Notes under the pieces: model-generated
Told to the model about the DNA's origin: nothing
The model's database searches: none
What the model saw: only the letters and a program-made list of their open reading frames with translations
In this document: positions 37,720 through 47,959 of the stretch, in pieces
Numbering within the stretch: position 1 is the stretch's first letter
Layout: every line of letters begins with the position of its first letter
From: Formosimonas limnophila
Lineage (GTDB): Bacteria > Pseudomonadota > Gammaproteobacteria > Burkholderiales > Burkholderiaceae
NCBI RefSeq assembly: GCF_014652675.1
Contig: NZ_BMZG01000008.1
Span: 1,960-65,959 of the forward strand
DNA length: 64,000 nucleotides
Reading direction: 5' to 3'
Program-made: the position numbers and the translations under genes

Positions 37720-38646
37720 ATGAACCCCTACTTAGACATCACCCCCGAAATCAGCACCGCCTTGCGCGAAAATCGCCCTGTCGTCGCACTCGAGTCCACC
37801 ATTATTTCACATGGTATGCCCTACCCTCAGAATGTTGAAACAGCACTCAAGGTTGAGGCAACAGTACGCGAAACAGGCGCAATCCCCGCCACCATCGCTA
37901 TTATCAATGGCCGACTTAAAGCGGGATTGAGCACAGATGAAGTCACACAGCTTGGCAAAGCAGGACACGCCGTCGCTAAAGTCAGCCGCCGCGACATGGG
38001 TTATATTGTCGCCAATCAGCTCATGGGTGCCACCACTGTCGCCACCACCATGATGATTGCCCACATGGCGGGAATTCGCGTGTTTGCCACAGGCGGTATC
38101 GGTGGCGTTCACCGTGGTGCGGCGCAAACCTTCGACATTTCTGCTGATTTACAAGAACTCGCACAGACGCCTGTCGCGGTTGTTTGTGCGGGCGCTAAGT
38201 CCATTCTGGACTTGGGCTTGACTTTAGAGTACTTAGAGACGCACGGTGTGCCCGTCATCGGCTACAAGACCAAACAGCTCCCTGCCTTTTTCACCCAAGG
38301 CAGCCCATTCGAGGTAGATTACCAGCTCGACAGTGCCGACGCGATTGCACAAGCCATGCTGGCTCAACACGCGATGCAGCTCAAATCAGGCATGGTCATC
38401 GCCAACCCGATTCCCACTGAGTTTGCCATGCCAGCCGCTATGATTGACACTGCGATTGAGCAAGCCCTGTCTGAAGCCGATGCGCAACAGATTCATGGTA
38501 AGCAAGCCACGCCATTTTTACTTGCTCGCGTTTGCGAACTCACAGGTGGTGATAGCTTGGCGTCAAACATCCAACTCGTCCTCAATAACGCTCGACTCGC
38601 AGCAGACATCGCTACCGCCTACTGTCACCACGCAACAACCGCTTAA
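37720..38646 (+). CDS. psuG: Pseudouridine-5'-phosphate glycosidase
   Basis: PsuG cleaves the C-C glycosidic bond of pseudouridine 5'-phosphate to uracil and ribose 5-phosphate; 308 residues. Hallmarks are VVALESTIISHGMPYPQNVE (residues 22-41), the catalytic Lys in TVSRRDMG-like KVSRRDMGYIVA, and FATGGIGGVHRGAAQTFDIS. It completes the pseudouridine breakdown pathway with psuK. No pseudouridine transporter is adjacent. pilC starts five bases after its stop. Confidence 0.95.
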   Translation: MNPYLDITPEISTALRENRPVVALESTIISHGMPYPQNVETALKVEATVRETGAIPATIAIINGRLKAGLSTDEVTQLGKAGHAVAKVSRRDMGYIVANQLMGATTVATTMMIAHMAGIRVFATGGIGGVHRGAAQTFDISADLQELAQTPVAVVCAGAKSILDLGLTLEYLETHGVPVIGYKTKQLPAFFTQGSPFEVDYQLDSADAIAQAMLAQHAMQLKSGMVIANPIPTEFAMPAAMIDTAIEQALSEADAQQIHGKQATPFLLARVCELTGGDSLASNIQLVLNNARLAADIATAYCHHATTA

Positions 38647-38651
38647 AATCC

Positions 38652-39854
38652 ATGAATCAAACCGACACGTTCACCCGCTACACATGGCACGGCCAGAATC
38701 GCACTGGTCAGGCTGTATCAGGTGTGCTGTACGGCGACGACAAAAATAGCATCAGAGAGCAATTGGCACAACGCGGCATCATCGCCACACGCATTCACCC
38801 GTCAAGAGAACCTCTATTTCGCACCGTCTCACCCGTATTGGTGACCCGATTTTTAAGCGAGTTGGCCACACTCTATGCAGCAGGTGTGCCACTTTTGAGG
38901 ATTTTGGCGGTATTGATTCACAGCCAAAAAAGCAAACATTTTAAAAATGTGATTCAAACCATTCGCTTAGACATCGAACGCGGTGAATCGCTACATCGCG
39001 CATTGCGCCATCATCCAAGGGTGTTTGATGAGTTGACTTGCAACTTAATCGAAAGTGGTGAGGCCGCTGGTGAGCTGGACAAAGTATTGTTCAATATCAC
39101 CCAAACTCAAGAACGCCGTTCGCAACTGAATGCACAAATTCGCACGGCACTGGCCTACCCATTGTTTGTGATTGTGGTCGCATTGTTGATTTGGGTGGCC
39201 TTGCTAATTGGTGTCGTACCCGTGTTTGAGGGCATTTACAAAAACAGCGGAAAACCTCTGCCATGGCTGACTCAAATGCTGATTGATAGCTCTCGATTTT
39301 TGCGACATCAGTGGTGGGCACTGGGTTTGCTGCTCATAGCTGCATTGGTGATTTATCACCGCACAAGCAACGTGCGTTGGCAATATGCCAAAGACAAGTT
39401 AAAGCTTAAACTACCAATATTTGGTGACTTGCTCAGTACCGCGTGGCACGCTCAGTTTGCCAGAACTTTGGGGTTGCTGTATGGCGCAGGTATTCCGCTG
39501 CACCAAGCATTGACCGTATCTGCTCGAACTGTTCCCAACTTACCCATGCGTGATGCCATCAACGCAGGAACATCCGATATTTTACAAGGGCATAGTCTGT
39601 CTTTGTCGATGTCACAGCACCCTATTTTTGAAAGCAGCTTAATCCAACGCATCCAAATCGGCGAAGAGTCGGGCACACTGGCTACCATGCTCAATCAGCA
39701 TGCGGAACACAACGAGTTTTTGGTTGAGCAAACCATTAAACGTTTGTCATCACTCATCGAGCCGCTGCTGGTGCTGTTTATTGGCGTGGTGGTGGCCATT
39801 ATGGTGATTGCGTTGTATTGGCCGATTCTCAATCTGGGCACGGCGATTCGATGA
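38652..39854 (+). CDS. pilC: Type IV pilus inner-membrane platform protein PilC
   Basis: This GspF/PilC-family platform protein has 400 residues and two T2SSF repeats. Repeat one includes FLSELATLYAAGVPLLRILA and LIESGEAAGELDKVLFNI. Repeat two includes FARTLGLLYGAGIPLHQALT and RIQIGEESGTLATMLNQHAE. Three membrane segments are present, the last at the C-terminus. It recruits PilB and organises pilin assembly. Its TGA overlaps the pilD ATG. Confidence 0.94.
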   Translation: MNQTDTFTRYTWHGQNRTGQAVSGVLYGDDKNSIREQLAQRGIIATRIHPSREPLFRTVSPVLVTRFLSELATLYAAGVPLLRILAVLIHSQKSKHFKNVIQTIRLDIERGESLHRALRHHPRVFDELTCNLIESGEAAGELDKVLFNITQTQERRSQLNAQIRTALAYPLFVIVVALLIWVALLIGVVPVFEGIYKNSGKPLPWLTQMLIDSSRFLRHQWWALGLLLIAALVIYHRTSNVRWQYAKDKLKLKLPIFGDLLSTAWHAQFARTLGLLYGAGIPLHQALTVSARTVPNLPMRDAINAGTSDILQGHSLSLSMSQHPIFESSLIQRIQIGEESGTLATMLNQHAEHNEFLVEQTIKRLSSLIEPLLVLFIGVVVAIMVIALYWPILNLGTAIR

Positions 39855-40657
39855 TGCCTGAAGTGACAATTATTCACTGGTTTTTTGCCTTATTGATGGC
39901 TGTGATTTTGGGCAGCTTTGGCAATGTACTCATCCATCGTTTGCCGCGCATGATATTGTCTGAGGCTGATGATTTAGCTGAAGAGCCATTGAATCTGAGT
40001 CACCCTGCTTCTCACTGCCCAAAGTGTTTAAACCCTTTGCATTGGTGGCAAAATGTGCCCTTGGTGAGCTTTATCTTGCTACGTGGTCGATGTGGCGAGT
40101 GTCAGGCGGACATTCCTTGGCGATATTTTATTGTTGAATCTGGGAGTCTATTAATTGGTGCGTTGTCACTGTATTATTGGGGTTGGTCTTGGACAGGTCT
40201 GTTTTACTTTTTATTCCTGTATGCGCTGTGGGTCATCAGTTGGATTGACGCAATGCATTATTTGCTGCCCGACTTAATCACACTGCCACTTTTGGTATTG
40301 GGCTTGCTATATCATTTTTGTTTATCGCCTTCCGCTCAAGTGTATGATACCATTTTCGCCTCGGTTTTTGGTTATGCTCTCCTGCGCTTGGTGTATCACA
40401 TCCACTATGCTCTGACAAAACGCGAAGGCTTGGGATTTGGCGATATGAAATTATATGCAGCCATTGGGGCTTGGTTGGGACTCATGTTGCTGCCCACAGT
40501 ACTTTTGACCGCATGCTTACTCGCTCTGGTTTGGGCTTTAGCGGCACGTGCCTTTCGTTCACGCTCACCTTTGATTCCTTTGGGGCCTTTTTTGAGCTTG
40601 GGTGCTGTGATTGGGCTTTTTTATCCACGATGGTTGCTGCATTTGATGGGGGCTTAA
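39851..40657 (+). CDS. pilD: Type IV prepilin peptidase / N-methyltransferase PilD
   Basis: This membrane aspartic protease of 268 residues cleaves and methylates prepilins. The zinc-binding cytoplasmic loop has Cys56-x2-Cys59 and Cys81-x2-Cys84. The catalytic aspartates are in SWIDAMHYLLPD and the GFGDMKL motif. About eight membrane segments are present. The start is the ATGATG overlapping the pilC stop; an earlier in-frame ATG lies within pilC and is not needed. coaE begins one base after the stop. Confidence 0.95.
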   Translation: MMPEVTIIHWFFALLMAVILGSFGNVLIHRLPRMILSEADDLAEEPLNLSHPASHCPKCLNPLHWWQNVPLVSFILLRGRCGECQADIPWRYFIVESGSLLIGALSLYYWGWSWTGLFYFLFLYALWVISWIDAMHYLLPDLITLPLLVLGLLYHFCLSPSAQVYDTIFASVFGYALLRLVYHIHYALTKREGLGFGDMKLYAAIGAWLGLMLLPTVLLTACLLALVWALAARAFRSRSPLIPLGPFLSLGAVIGLFYPRWLLHLMGA

Positions 40658-40658
40658 T

Positions 40659-41363
40659 ATGGCCGATGTGTCAATCATTCATCCTTATTTACGGACTCGA
40701 GAAAATTTCAGTCTACCTAAAAACGCATTATGTGTCGGCATCACAGGCGGTATGGGCTCAGGCAAGTCAACGGTGACACAGCTTTTTAAACAAATTGGCT
40801 GGGCGGTCATCGACTTAGACAAAATGGCCCAGGAGCTTACCGAACAAGGTGGTGCGGCCATAAAGCCATTGGCGCAGGCATTCGGTGAATCTGTTATCAC
40901 ACAGGATGGCGCGCTTAATCGTGTTGCCATGCGTGAGATGGTTTTTAATGACAAACAAGCCAAACAAACATTAGAAAGCATTTTGCACCCCATGATTCAT
41001 GATGCTGCCGCAGCGCAAGCCCATCGCTTTGCCCAAACCCACCGAAAGATTATTTTTGATATCCCGCTACTCGCTGAAAGTGAACAATGGCAAAAAGCCC
41101 TTGATTGGATTGTGGTTATCGATTGTCCGCGCGAAATTCAAATCGAACGAATCAGACAACGCAACCCCAATCTGCCTTTTCCAACCATTGAGGCGATATT
41201 AAACCAGCAAGCCAGTCGAGAAGCTCGGCGAGCGATTGCCGACGCCGTCATTGATAATAGTCCACAAAATACAGTGGAAAACCGCAATAAGCACTTGCAC
41301 CTCTATACACAAATCAATATAATTATCAATAAATTACAGCATTACCAAGAAGAACGTTTATAA
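40659..41363 (+). CDS. coaE: Dephospho-CoA kinase
   Basis: This enzyme carries out the last step of coenzyme A synthesis; 234 residues. The P-loop GGMGSGKSTVTQLF is at 30-43, followed by IDLDKMAQELTEQGG and the substrate segment HPMIHDAAAAQAHRFA. The N-terminus is about 20 residues longer than usual, but no better start is evident. pilD-coaE-zapD-yacG is a common order in beta- and gammaproteobacteria. Confidence 0.95.
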   Translation: MADVSIIHPYLRTRENFSLPKNALCVGITGGMGSGKSTVTQLFKQIGWAVIDLDKMAQELTEQGGAAIKPLAQAFGESVITQDGALNRVAMREMVFNDKQAKQTLESILHPMIHDAAAAQAHRFAQTHRKIIFDIPLLAESEQWQKALDWIVVIDCPREIQIERIRQRNPNLPFPTIEAILNQQASREARRAIADAVIDNSPQNTVENRNKHLHLYTQINIIINKLQHYQEERL

Positions 41364-41406
41364 AGATGAGTAAACGTCATAACCACAGGCCAGCCTCAAA
41401 TATTGT

Positions 41407-42207
41407 ATGAGTGCAGAAACAAACCTACTTCGCAGCGACACCACTTTGTTTGAGTTTCCTTTAAATGAGCGGTTTCGCGCCTATCTACGACTTGATGCAC
41501 TGCATCAGCGTTGGCAGCATTATTTACAGTCAAATCATGCTCAAGACCACCACAGCGCGCTGATGACTCTGTTTGAAATTAACGACTTTGCGTTTCGTTA
41601 TGATTTAAAAAGCGACTTGATTTTTGACATCAATCGCTACAAACTGTCTTTAAATCACCTGCGTCACTTGCCCGATCTGTCAGAGCAAAAGCTCGTTGAA
41701 ACCTTATTGCGACTAAGTGACGCCCAAAAACAAATCGAACAATCCCCAAAATTCGGTAGCGTCTTGTCAGACAATGACTGGCTACTCAACGTTAAGACTC
41801 GCATCGTCGTTCCAGGTGGTATCTGCTCATCTGACATAGGATTTTATTACCAATGGCTGCAACAGCCAGCCCACTGGCGTCGAACAGACTTAGAAACGTG
41901 GTGGCTACCATTAGCTCCTTTGTTTGAAACCTTGCAATTGTTGTTGATGATTGTACGAAACGCCATAAAGCACAAATCATGCATGACAGACAAAAAAGCT
42001 TATCAAATCCCCCTAAACGGCACTCGCTTTGACTTACTGCAAGTGAAGCTGCCCAATAGCTCAACTTACTTACCTGACATCAGTGCCAACAAGCACGTGA
42101 TTTGGCTGCGCTTCGCTCTACCCTCCTATCGAAGCCAACCACAACACCTACTTCCAGCTCATCCTTCACAAGAAATTCAGTTTGATTTAAACTTGTGTGG
42201 CATGTGA
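41407..42207 (+). CDS. zapD: Cell-division protein ZapD
   Basis: ZapD (YacF) cross-links FtsZ filaments at the division ring. The 266-residue protein matches the family in LFEFPLNERFRAYLRLDALH (residues 14-33), LNHLRHLPDLSEQKL, GGICSSDIGFYYQWLQQPAH, and the C-terminal FALPSYR segment. It lies about 40 bases after coaE and just before yacG. Confidence 0.93.
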   Translation: MSAETNLLRSDTTLFEFPLNERFRAYLRLDALHQRWQHYLQSNHAQDHHSALMTLFEINDFAFRYDLKSDLIFDINRYKLSLNHLRHLPDLSEQKLVETLLRLSDAQKQIEQSPKFGSVLSDNDWLLNVKTRIVVPGGICSSDIGFYYQWLQQPAHWRRTDLETWWLPLAPLFETLQLLLMIVRNAIKHKSCMTDKKAYQIPLNGTRFDLLQVKLPNSSTYLPDISANKHVIWLRFALPSYRSQPQHLLPAHPSQEIQFDLNLCGM

Positions 42208-42228
42208 TCTTTTGTTATTTCATTTTTT

Positions 42229-42396
42229 ATGCCGCTTATTTCTTGCCCCTCCTGTAGTGTTCGCCACGAGTATAATACCCAATCACCCTATCGCCCATTT
42301 TGCTCCGAGCGTTGCCAACTCATTGATTTGGGTGCTTGGTCTCAAGAGACCTATAAAATACCCGTTCAATCCAGCGATGATTTAGACGAAGAATAA
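42229..42396 (+). CDS. yacG: DNA gyrase inhibitor YacG (zinc-binding)
   Basis: This 55-residue protein has the four-cysteine zinc site of YacG: Cys6 and Cys9 (SCPSC), Cys25 and Cys29 (FCSERC). Also present are the conserved RPFCSERCQLIDLGAWSQE and an acidic C-terminus. Family members bind GyrB and inhibit gyrase. It follows zapD by about 20 bases, as in many proteobacteria. It has no obvious ribosome-binding site. Confidence 0.92.
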   Translation: MPLISCPSCSVRHEYNTQSPYRPFCSERCQLIDLGAWSQETYKIPVQSSDDLDEE

Positions 42397-42425
42397 ATAC
42401 ACAAAAAAATAAAAATAAAAGACCT

Positions 42426-42455
42426 CTTGAAAAATCCCCCACTCGCCCGCATAAT
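42426..42455 (+). promoter_or_regulatory. Heat-shock-type promoter of groESL
   Basis: CTTGAAA (42426-42432) is a perfect sigma-32 -35 element, and CCCGCATAAT (42446-42455) approximates the sigma-32 -10. The same bases also read as a sigma-70 promoter, TTGAAA-17-CATAAT. The CIRCE operator starts at the end of the -10 region. Confidence 0.75.
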
Positions 42456-42481
42456 TAGCAGTCTAAGGCCCTGAGTGCTAA
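42455..42481. promoter_or_regulatory. CIRCE operator (HrcA binding site)
   Basis: TTAGCAGTC-N9-GAGTGCTAA matches the CIRCE consensus (TTAGCACTC-N9-GAGTGCTAA) with one mismatch and the correct nine-base spacer. HrcA bound here would block the groESL promoter. Confidence 0.93.
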
Positions 42482-42551
42482 TCGTGTTTGATTATCGCTC
42501 GCTAACGCCTTATTTCGATTTATTTCAACCAAACTTCAAAGGAGTTTATTC

Positions 42552-42842
42552 ATGAACATTCGTCCATTGCATGACCGTGTCATTGTCAAACGTGTGGATG
42601 CTGAACGCACCACGGCTTCAGGTATCGTCATCCCTGAATCAGCGACTGAAAAGCCAGACCAAGGTGAAGTTATCGCCGTCGGCCCAGGCAAACGCAATGA
42701 CCAAGGCGTGCAACAAACCCTCGACGTGAAAGTCGGCGACCGCGTGTTGTTCGGTAAATACGCAGGCCAGACCGTCAAAATCAACGGTGACGAAGTCCTC
42801 GTGATGCGCGAAGAAGACATCATGGGCGTTGTCCAAGCTTAA
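42552..42842 (+). CDS. groES: Co-chaperonin GroES
   Basis: This heptameric lid of the GroEL chaperonin has 96 residues. It begins [19 protein letters not shown] and contains the mobile loop [20 protein letters not shown] (20-39) and the [11 protein letters not shown] segment. AAAGGAG precedes the ATG. It is regulated by the CIRCE and heat-shock promoter elements about 70-125 bases upstream. Confidence 0.98.
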   Translation: MNIRPLHDRVIVKRVDAERTTASGIVIPESATEKPDQGEVIAVGPGKRNDQGVQQTLDVKVGDRVLFGKYAGQTVKINGDEVLVMREEDIMGVVQA

Positions 42843-42873
42843 TTGAACGTTAACTGAAATTTATTAGGAGTAA

Positions 42874-44520
<1,647 letters not shown>

Positions 44521-44537
44521 TTTAGCCATCCTGACCT

Positions 44538-44571
44538 AAAAAAACCGCAACCGAAAGGCTGCGGTTTTTTT
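44538..44571. terminator. Bidirectional terminator after groEL
   Basis: AAAAAACCGCA...TGCGGTTTTTT with an inner CC-GAAA-GG hairpin forms a strong stem flanked by A and T tracts. It serves groEL and the converging holD-like gene. Confidence 0.92.
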
Positions 44572-44628
44572 ATAATCAAACCATTTCGTTTAAATCACAA
44601 CGATGAGTATCAAGCATTTTTGAGGAGG

Positions 44629-45198
44629 TCACGCTATTTTGGCTTTTTTTAATATTGCCCACGCATCACGCTTGCGCATCGGTTCAGAAAATAACTCGTT
44701 CAATGTGGGCAAACACCATGATTTAGCCGCATGCTCAAATAACGCATCACCCAAGAATAAAACCTTAACGGTTTCTGGCACTATAAATAATCCTGTGAGT
44801 GGTAAGGCTTGCACAATCAATCGAGGCCAAGAAGCCAGCCCCGTCTGCGCCACACTTTGCGCCAACTCATCCGCAGGATGGCTAAACACAACAGCTTTCG
44901 CATCAATCGCCTGCATCATACCCGCCAACAAATAGGCCTCAGCAGATATTAGAGGCTGGGCACCGATAACCCAGTAACTCGCCATTTCGATTTGCGGGGT
45001 CAGCGAGGTCTGGGGAATTGGTTGTTCTGTGACAAGCTTAACAGCTCTGTTGTGCATAGTACTGCTTGTGGGAATTTCAAGCGCAGCTGTCTTCATGAAA
45101 GGCTTATTTGCCTGCCAGCGCGTCACCCCCATCGCCTCCAACCAAGCCACATGGTGCTCTGGGTATGTCAGGATTGCTTCTGTTGATTCTGTCATCAC
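44629..45198 (-). CDS. Possible DNA polymerase III psi subunit (HolD-like)
   Basis: This 189-residue protein has no motif I can name with certainty. The opening HHVAWLEAMGVTRWQANKP resembles the single-strand-DNA-binding-protein contact region of psi. The central VIGAQPLISAEAYLLAGMMQ and the closing LNELFSEPMRKRDAWAILKK fit psi-like proteins of betaproteobacteria. In E. coli holD is adjacent to rimI, and here the gene overlaps the end of rimI by four bases, which supports the idea. An unrelated lineage-specific protein remains possible. Confidence 0.5.
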   Translation of the reverse strand: MMTESTEAILTYPEHHVAWLEAMGVTRWQANKPFMKTAALEIPTSSTMHNRAVKLVTEQPIPQTSLTPQIEMASYWVIGAQPLISAEAYLLAGMMQAIDAKAVVFSHPADELAQSVAQTGLASWPRLIVQALPLTGLFIVPETVKVLFLGDALFEHAAKSWCLPTLNELFSEPMRKRDAWAILKKAKIA

Positions 45199-45650
45199 AT
45201 CAAGTCCAAACGATAAATCAGCGCGTGTTCACGCGGATTTTGGTAATAATTTTGTCGTTTACCCACTTGGATAAAGTTTAATTTTTGATACAGGGATTTT
45301 GCTGCCACATTGCCCTCGCGGACTTCTAAAAAACACGCCTTTACACTTGGCAATTGGCTCTGTAACTCAGTCAGCGCATATTTGATTAAAAGCGCACCAG
45401 CGCCCTGCCTTTGAATTTGTTTTGCGACACCGATGGTCAAGATTTCGACCTCATCAACCAATATTTGCAATACCACATAACCCACCACCTCATCGGCCTG
45501 CGCAACAAACCCACGGTATTGCCCACCCAAAAGCCCCGACAACCCCAAAATCTGTGCCTGTGACCATGGTGTCACATGTACCAATTCCTCCAACTGAGCA
45601 ACAGCGGCTAAATCAGCCACCACCATCTCGCGCAAAACCAACTCACGCAT
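45195..45650 (-). CDS. rimI: Ribosomal protein S18-alanine N-acetyltransferase RimI
   Basis: This 151-residue GNAT acetyltransferase shows the acetyl-CoA loop IGVAKQIQRQGAGALLIKYA and the family segment FLEVREGNVAAKSLYQKLNF. I start it at ATG 45650 ([14 protein letters not shown]), which overlaps the tsaB stop by eight bases. A start 15 codons earlier would lie deep inside tsaB. It belongs to the tsaB-rimI-holD-like unit. Confidence 0.92.
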   Translation of the reverse strand: MRELVLREMVVADLAAVAQLEELVHVTPWSQAQILGLSGLLGGQYRGFVAQADEVVGYVVLQILVDEVEILTIGVAKQIQRQGAGALLIKYALTELQSQLPSVKACFLEVREGNVAAKSLYQKLNFIQVGKRQNYYQNPREHALIYRLDLM

Positions 45651-46398
45651 GCTTGGCCGCCTCACGCTCAGCGATGGTCTGTGCAATTTTATCACGCACG
45701 TACAACGGTGCCACCAGATGTGGCGCTATCGCCTGACCTTGAGCGAACGCCATTTGTGCCAATGGCAGTAAATACAGTGCATTAGGCGCACTGTGATCAA
45801 TCTCAGCCACAGTCACGCCCGTGCTTGACAGCCAGTTGGTCAATTCATCAAAAACCGAAAACGCGTTGCCCGCCAAAGTAAGCTCCTCTCCCAAAAGAGA
45901 CAACTGATTGGGCAAATCTACTACATCGCACAAACTCGGCGCAGATATTTCACGATAAACAAAGTCAGCCGCCTCTACCTCAAACCGATAAACCGCCCAG
46001 TAAACCTGACTCATCCGTGCATCATTCGCCACGGCCACCGTCATTGCTGACACACCCTCAGCGCGTGCATCCCACGCAGCCCGAGCCAAAGCGAGTAGCG
46101 ACGAGAGCGCAACCACAGTTTTCCCCGTTGCATAAGCCAATCCCTGTACCACCGCCACTCCCAAACGCACGCCGGTAAAACCACCTGGTCCAACGCCAAC
46201 CGCAAACCCATCCACGTCCGCCAACGCCACACCCACACCGTCAAGCAAACGCCGAATCATCGGTAAAATATGCTCCGAATGGCTCTGCTCAGTCGCCACG
46301 TGCTCACTCAAAACACCCGCAGGTGTCTGCAAAGCCACAGAGCAATGACTGCTCGATGTGTCAATCGCTAAAATGGAAGCCAAATGGTTCGTCATCAA
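45643..46398 (-). CDS. tsaB: tRNA threonylcarbamoyladenosine biosynthesis protein TsaB
   Basis: TsaB is the scaffold partner of TsaD in making the t6A37 tRNA modification; 251 residues of the ASKHA fold. [15 protein letters not shown] is at the N-terminus (residues 9-23) and [20 protein letters not shown] is near 68-87. Its start overlaps the ispF stop (ATGA). Confidence 0.94.
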   Translation of the reverse strand: MMTNHLASILAIDTSSSHCSVALQTPAGVLSEHVATEQSHSEHILPMIRRLLDGVGVALADVDGFAVGVGPGGFTGVRLGVAVVQGLAYATGKTVVALSSLLALARAAWDARAEGVSAMTVAVANDARMSQVYWAVYRFEVEAADFVYREISAPSLCDVVDLPNQLSLLGEELTLAGNAFSVFDELTNWLSSTGVTVAEIDHSAPNALYLLPLAQMAFAQGQAIAPHLVAPLYVRDKIAQTIAEREAAKHA

Positions 46399-46889
46399 GC
46401 ATCTTTCTTAAATAAAATCACAACCACTTCACAAGCAATTCCTTCAGAACGTCCCAAAAACCCCAATTTTTCGCAGGTTTTTGCTTTTACATTCACTTGG
46501 CTTAAGTCAGTCTGCAAATCCGCTGCGATGTTCTCGCGCATACCCATAATGTGCGGTGCCATTTTAGGGGCTTGTGCAATGATGGTCGCGTCTAAGTTAC
46601 CCAATACATAACCCAGATCGCTCACCTTGACGAACGCAGCACGAAGTAATACCCGACTGTCTGTGCCTTTAAAACGCGCATCTGTGTCAGGGAAATGGGT
46701 GCCGATATCACCCAAAGCCAACGCCCCAAACAGCGCATCCGTCACCGCATGCAACAACACATCCGCATCCGAGTGTCCCAACAAGCCCTTCTCAAACGGA
46801 ATCGTCACGCCACCAATAATCAAAGGTCGCTGCTCTACTAAAGCATGTACATCAAAGCCATGACCAATTCTAATATTTAATAAATTCAT
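46395..46889 (-). CDS. ispF: 2-C-methyl-D-erythritol 2,4-cyclodiphosphate synthase
   Basis: This non-mevalonate isoprenoid pathway enzyme has 164 residues. Zinc-site motif [20 protein letters not shown] is at the N-terminus and [20 protein letters not shown] follows at about 38-57. The C-terminal [19 protein letters not shown] is typical. ispD lies 86 bases upstream on the same strand. Between them is a short AT-rich stretch with no gene. Confidence 0.96.
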   Translation of the reverse strand: MNLLNIRIGHGFDVHALVEQRPLIIGGVTIPFEKGLLGHSDADVLLHAVTDALFGALALGDIGTHFPDTDARFKGTDSRVLLRAAFVKVSDLGYVLGNLDATIIAQAPKMAPHIMGMRENIAADLQTDLSQVNVKAKTCEKLGFLGRSEGIACEVVVILFKKDA

Positions 46890-46975
46890 ATGATTACAAT
46901 TGAAACTTAAAGTAAAAAATCACGCCATTTTGCAGATATGAAACCATCAGCTACCATTCTTTATCATCACATTAA

Positions 46976-47743
46976 TCACGTTTTGTGATGGTTTAACCAA
47001 AACTCAGCCAGCAAAAAATCTTCAGGATAAGTCACTTTCAAATTCGATGCGTGCCCCCCAACCAGCAACGGTGACACACCGAAGGACTCCATCACGCTGG
47101 CCTCGTCGGTCACCCAGTCTGAGTTTTCAGCATCGATTACATGACTCAAAGCCCTCAACAGAGCACCTAAACCAAACATCTGCGGCGTCTGCGCCAACCA
47201 AAGCTCATCTCGTTTCAATGTCTGACGGACTTGATACACATCTGGAGCAGCGTCCGATAATTGTTCAGCCAACTTCACCGTATCCACAACAGGCAAAGCC
47301 AATAAACCACCATCAGCCTGCGCCGCACAAACCCCATCGAACAATCGCTGAATCAACTCAGGGCGAATACACGGCCGCGCCGCGTCATGCACCATGACCC
47401 AGTGGTCTAAATTTTTTCCATAATCTTTCAAAAACTGTAAACCATTGCTCACAGAAATCGCTCGACTCGCCCCACCTACACGAGCGACCATCACACCAGC
47501 GGGCAAATGTGGAGCGACCAACTCATCAAACCATTCATCAGCGGACCCAATCACGACCAGAACATCCAACACACAGGGCGTCTGCGCAAATGCCGCGATG
47601 GTATGCACCAGCATCGGCAAACCGTTCAATGACTGATATTGCTTTGGTAAAGTACCGCCCGCACGAGAGCCTACACCAGCGGCACAAATCAACGCCATCG
47701 TTTTAAACGAAAAAGGCATCATAGAATTCACAGACAAACTCAC
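46976..47743 (-). CDS. ispD: 2-C-methyl-D-erythritol 4-phosphate cytidylyltransferase
   Basis: This step precedes the IspF pathway reaction (via IspE). The CTP-binding loop ALICAAGVGSRAGGTLPKQY is near residues 17-36, with HDAARPCIRPELIQRLFDGV and the C-terminal NLKVTYPEDFLLAE. I start at GTG 47743, which overlaps the previous stop (GTGA) and has CAGAGG six bases upstream. ATG codons at 47722 and 47698 are alternatives that give the more usual length. Confidence 0.93.
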   Translation of the reverse strand: MSLSVNSMMPFSFKTMALICAAGVGSRAGGTLPKQYQSLNGLPMLVHTIAAFAQTPCVLDVLVVIGSADEWFDELVAPHLPAGVMVARVGGASRAISVSNGLQFLKDYGKNLDHWVMVHDAARPCIRPELIQRLFDGVCAAQADGGLLALPVVDTVKLAEQLSDAAPDVYQVRQTLKRDELWLAQTPQMFGLGALLRALSHVIDAENSDWVTDEASVMESFGVSPLLVGGHASNLKVTYPEDFLLAEFWLNHHKT

Positions 47744-47958
47744 AAAGACCTCTGTCTTAAAGGCTCTAAAAGAGCTTTGAGATTGTTGTGATCGAGCTCA
47801 TATGCCAGTGCAATGAGCTGACCCAACTCGCCTTTTGGCAAACCCTCGCGTACAAACCACCCCAAATAATGCCCAGGTAAATCAGCAATCAGCCGACCTT
47901 TGTACTTACCAAAAGGCATGGTCTTTTGCACCAAATCATTGAGCATTTGAGGATTCAT
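47740..47958 (-). CDS. DUF3820-family small protein
   Basis: This 72-residue protein has the DUF3820 signature TMPFGKYKGRLIADLPGHYL then GWFVREGLPKGELGQL. The family is widespread and its role is not settled; some annotations call it a quorum-sensing-regulated factor. It lies between an MFS gene and ispD, overlapping ispD by four bases. It is therefore probably co-translated with isoprenoid enzymes. Confidence 0.9.
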   Translation of the reverse strand: MNPQMLNDLVQKTMPFGKYKGRLIADLPGHYLGWFVREGLPKGELGQLIALAYELDHNNLKALLEPLRQRSL

Positions 47959-47959
47959 C

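Noticed and set aside
46890-46975. Possible small gene between ispF and ispD
   Set aside because: The stretch is AT-rich, 86 bases long, and has no start codon with a ribosome-binding site leading to a meaningful frame.
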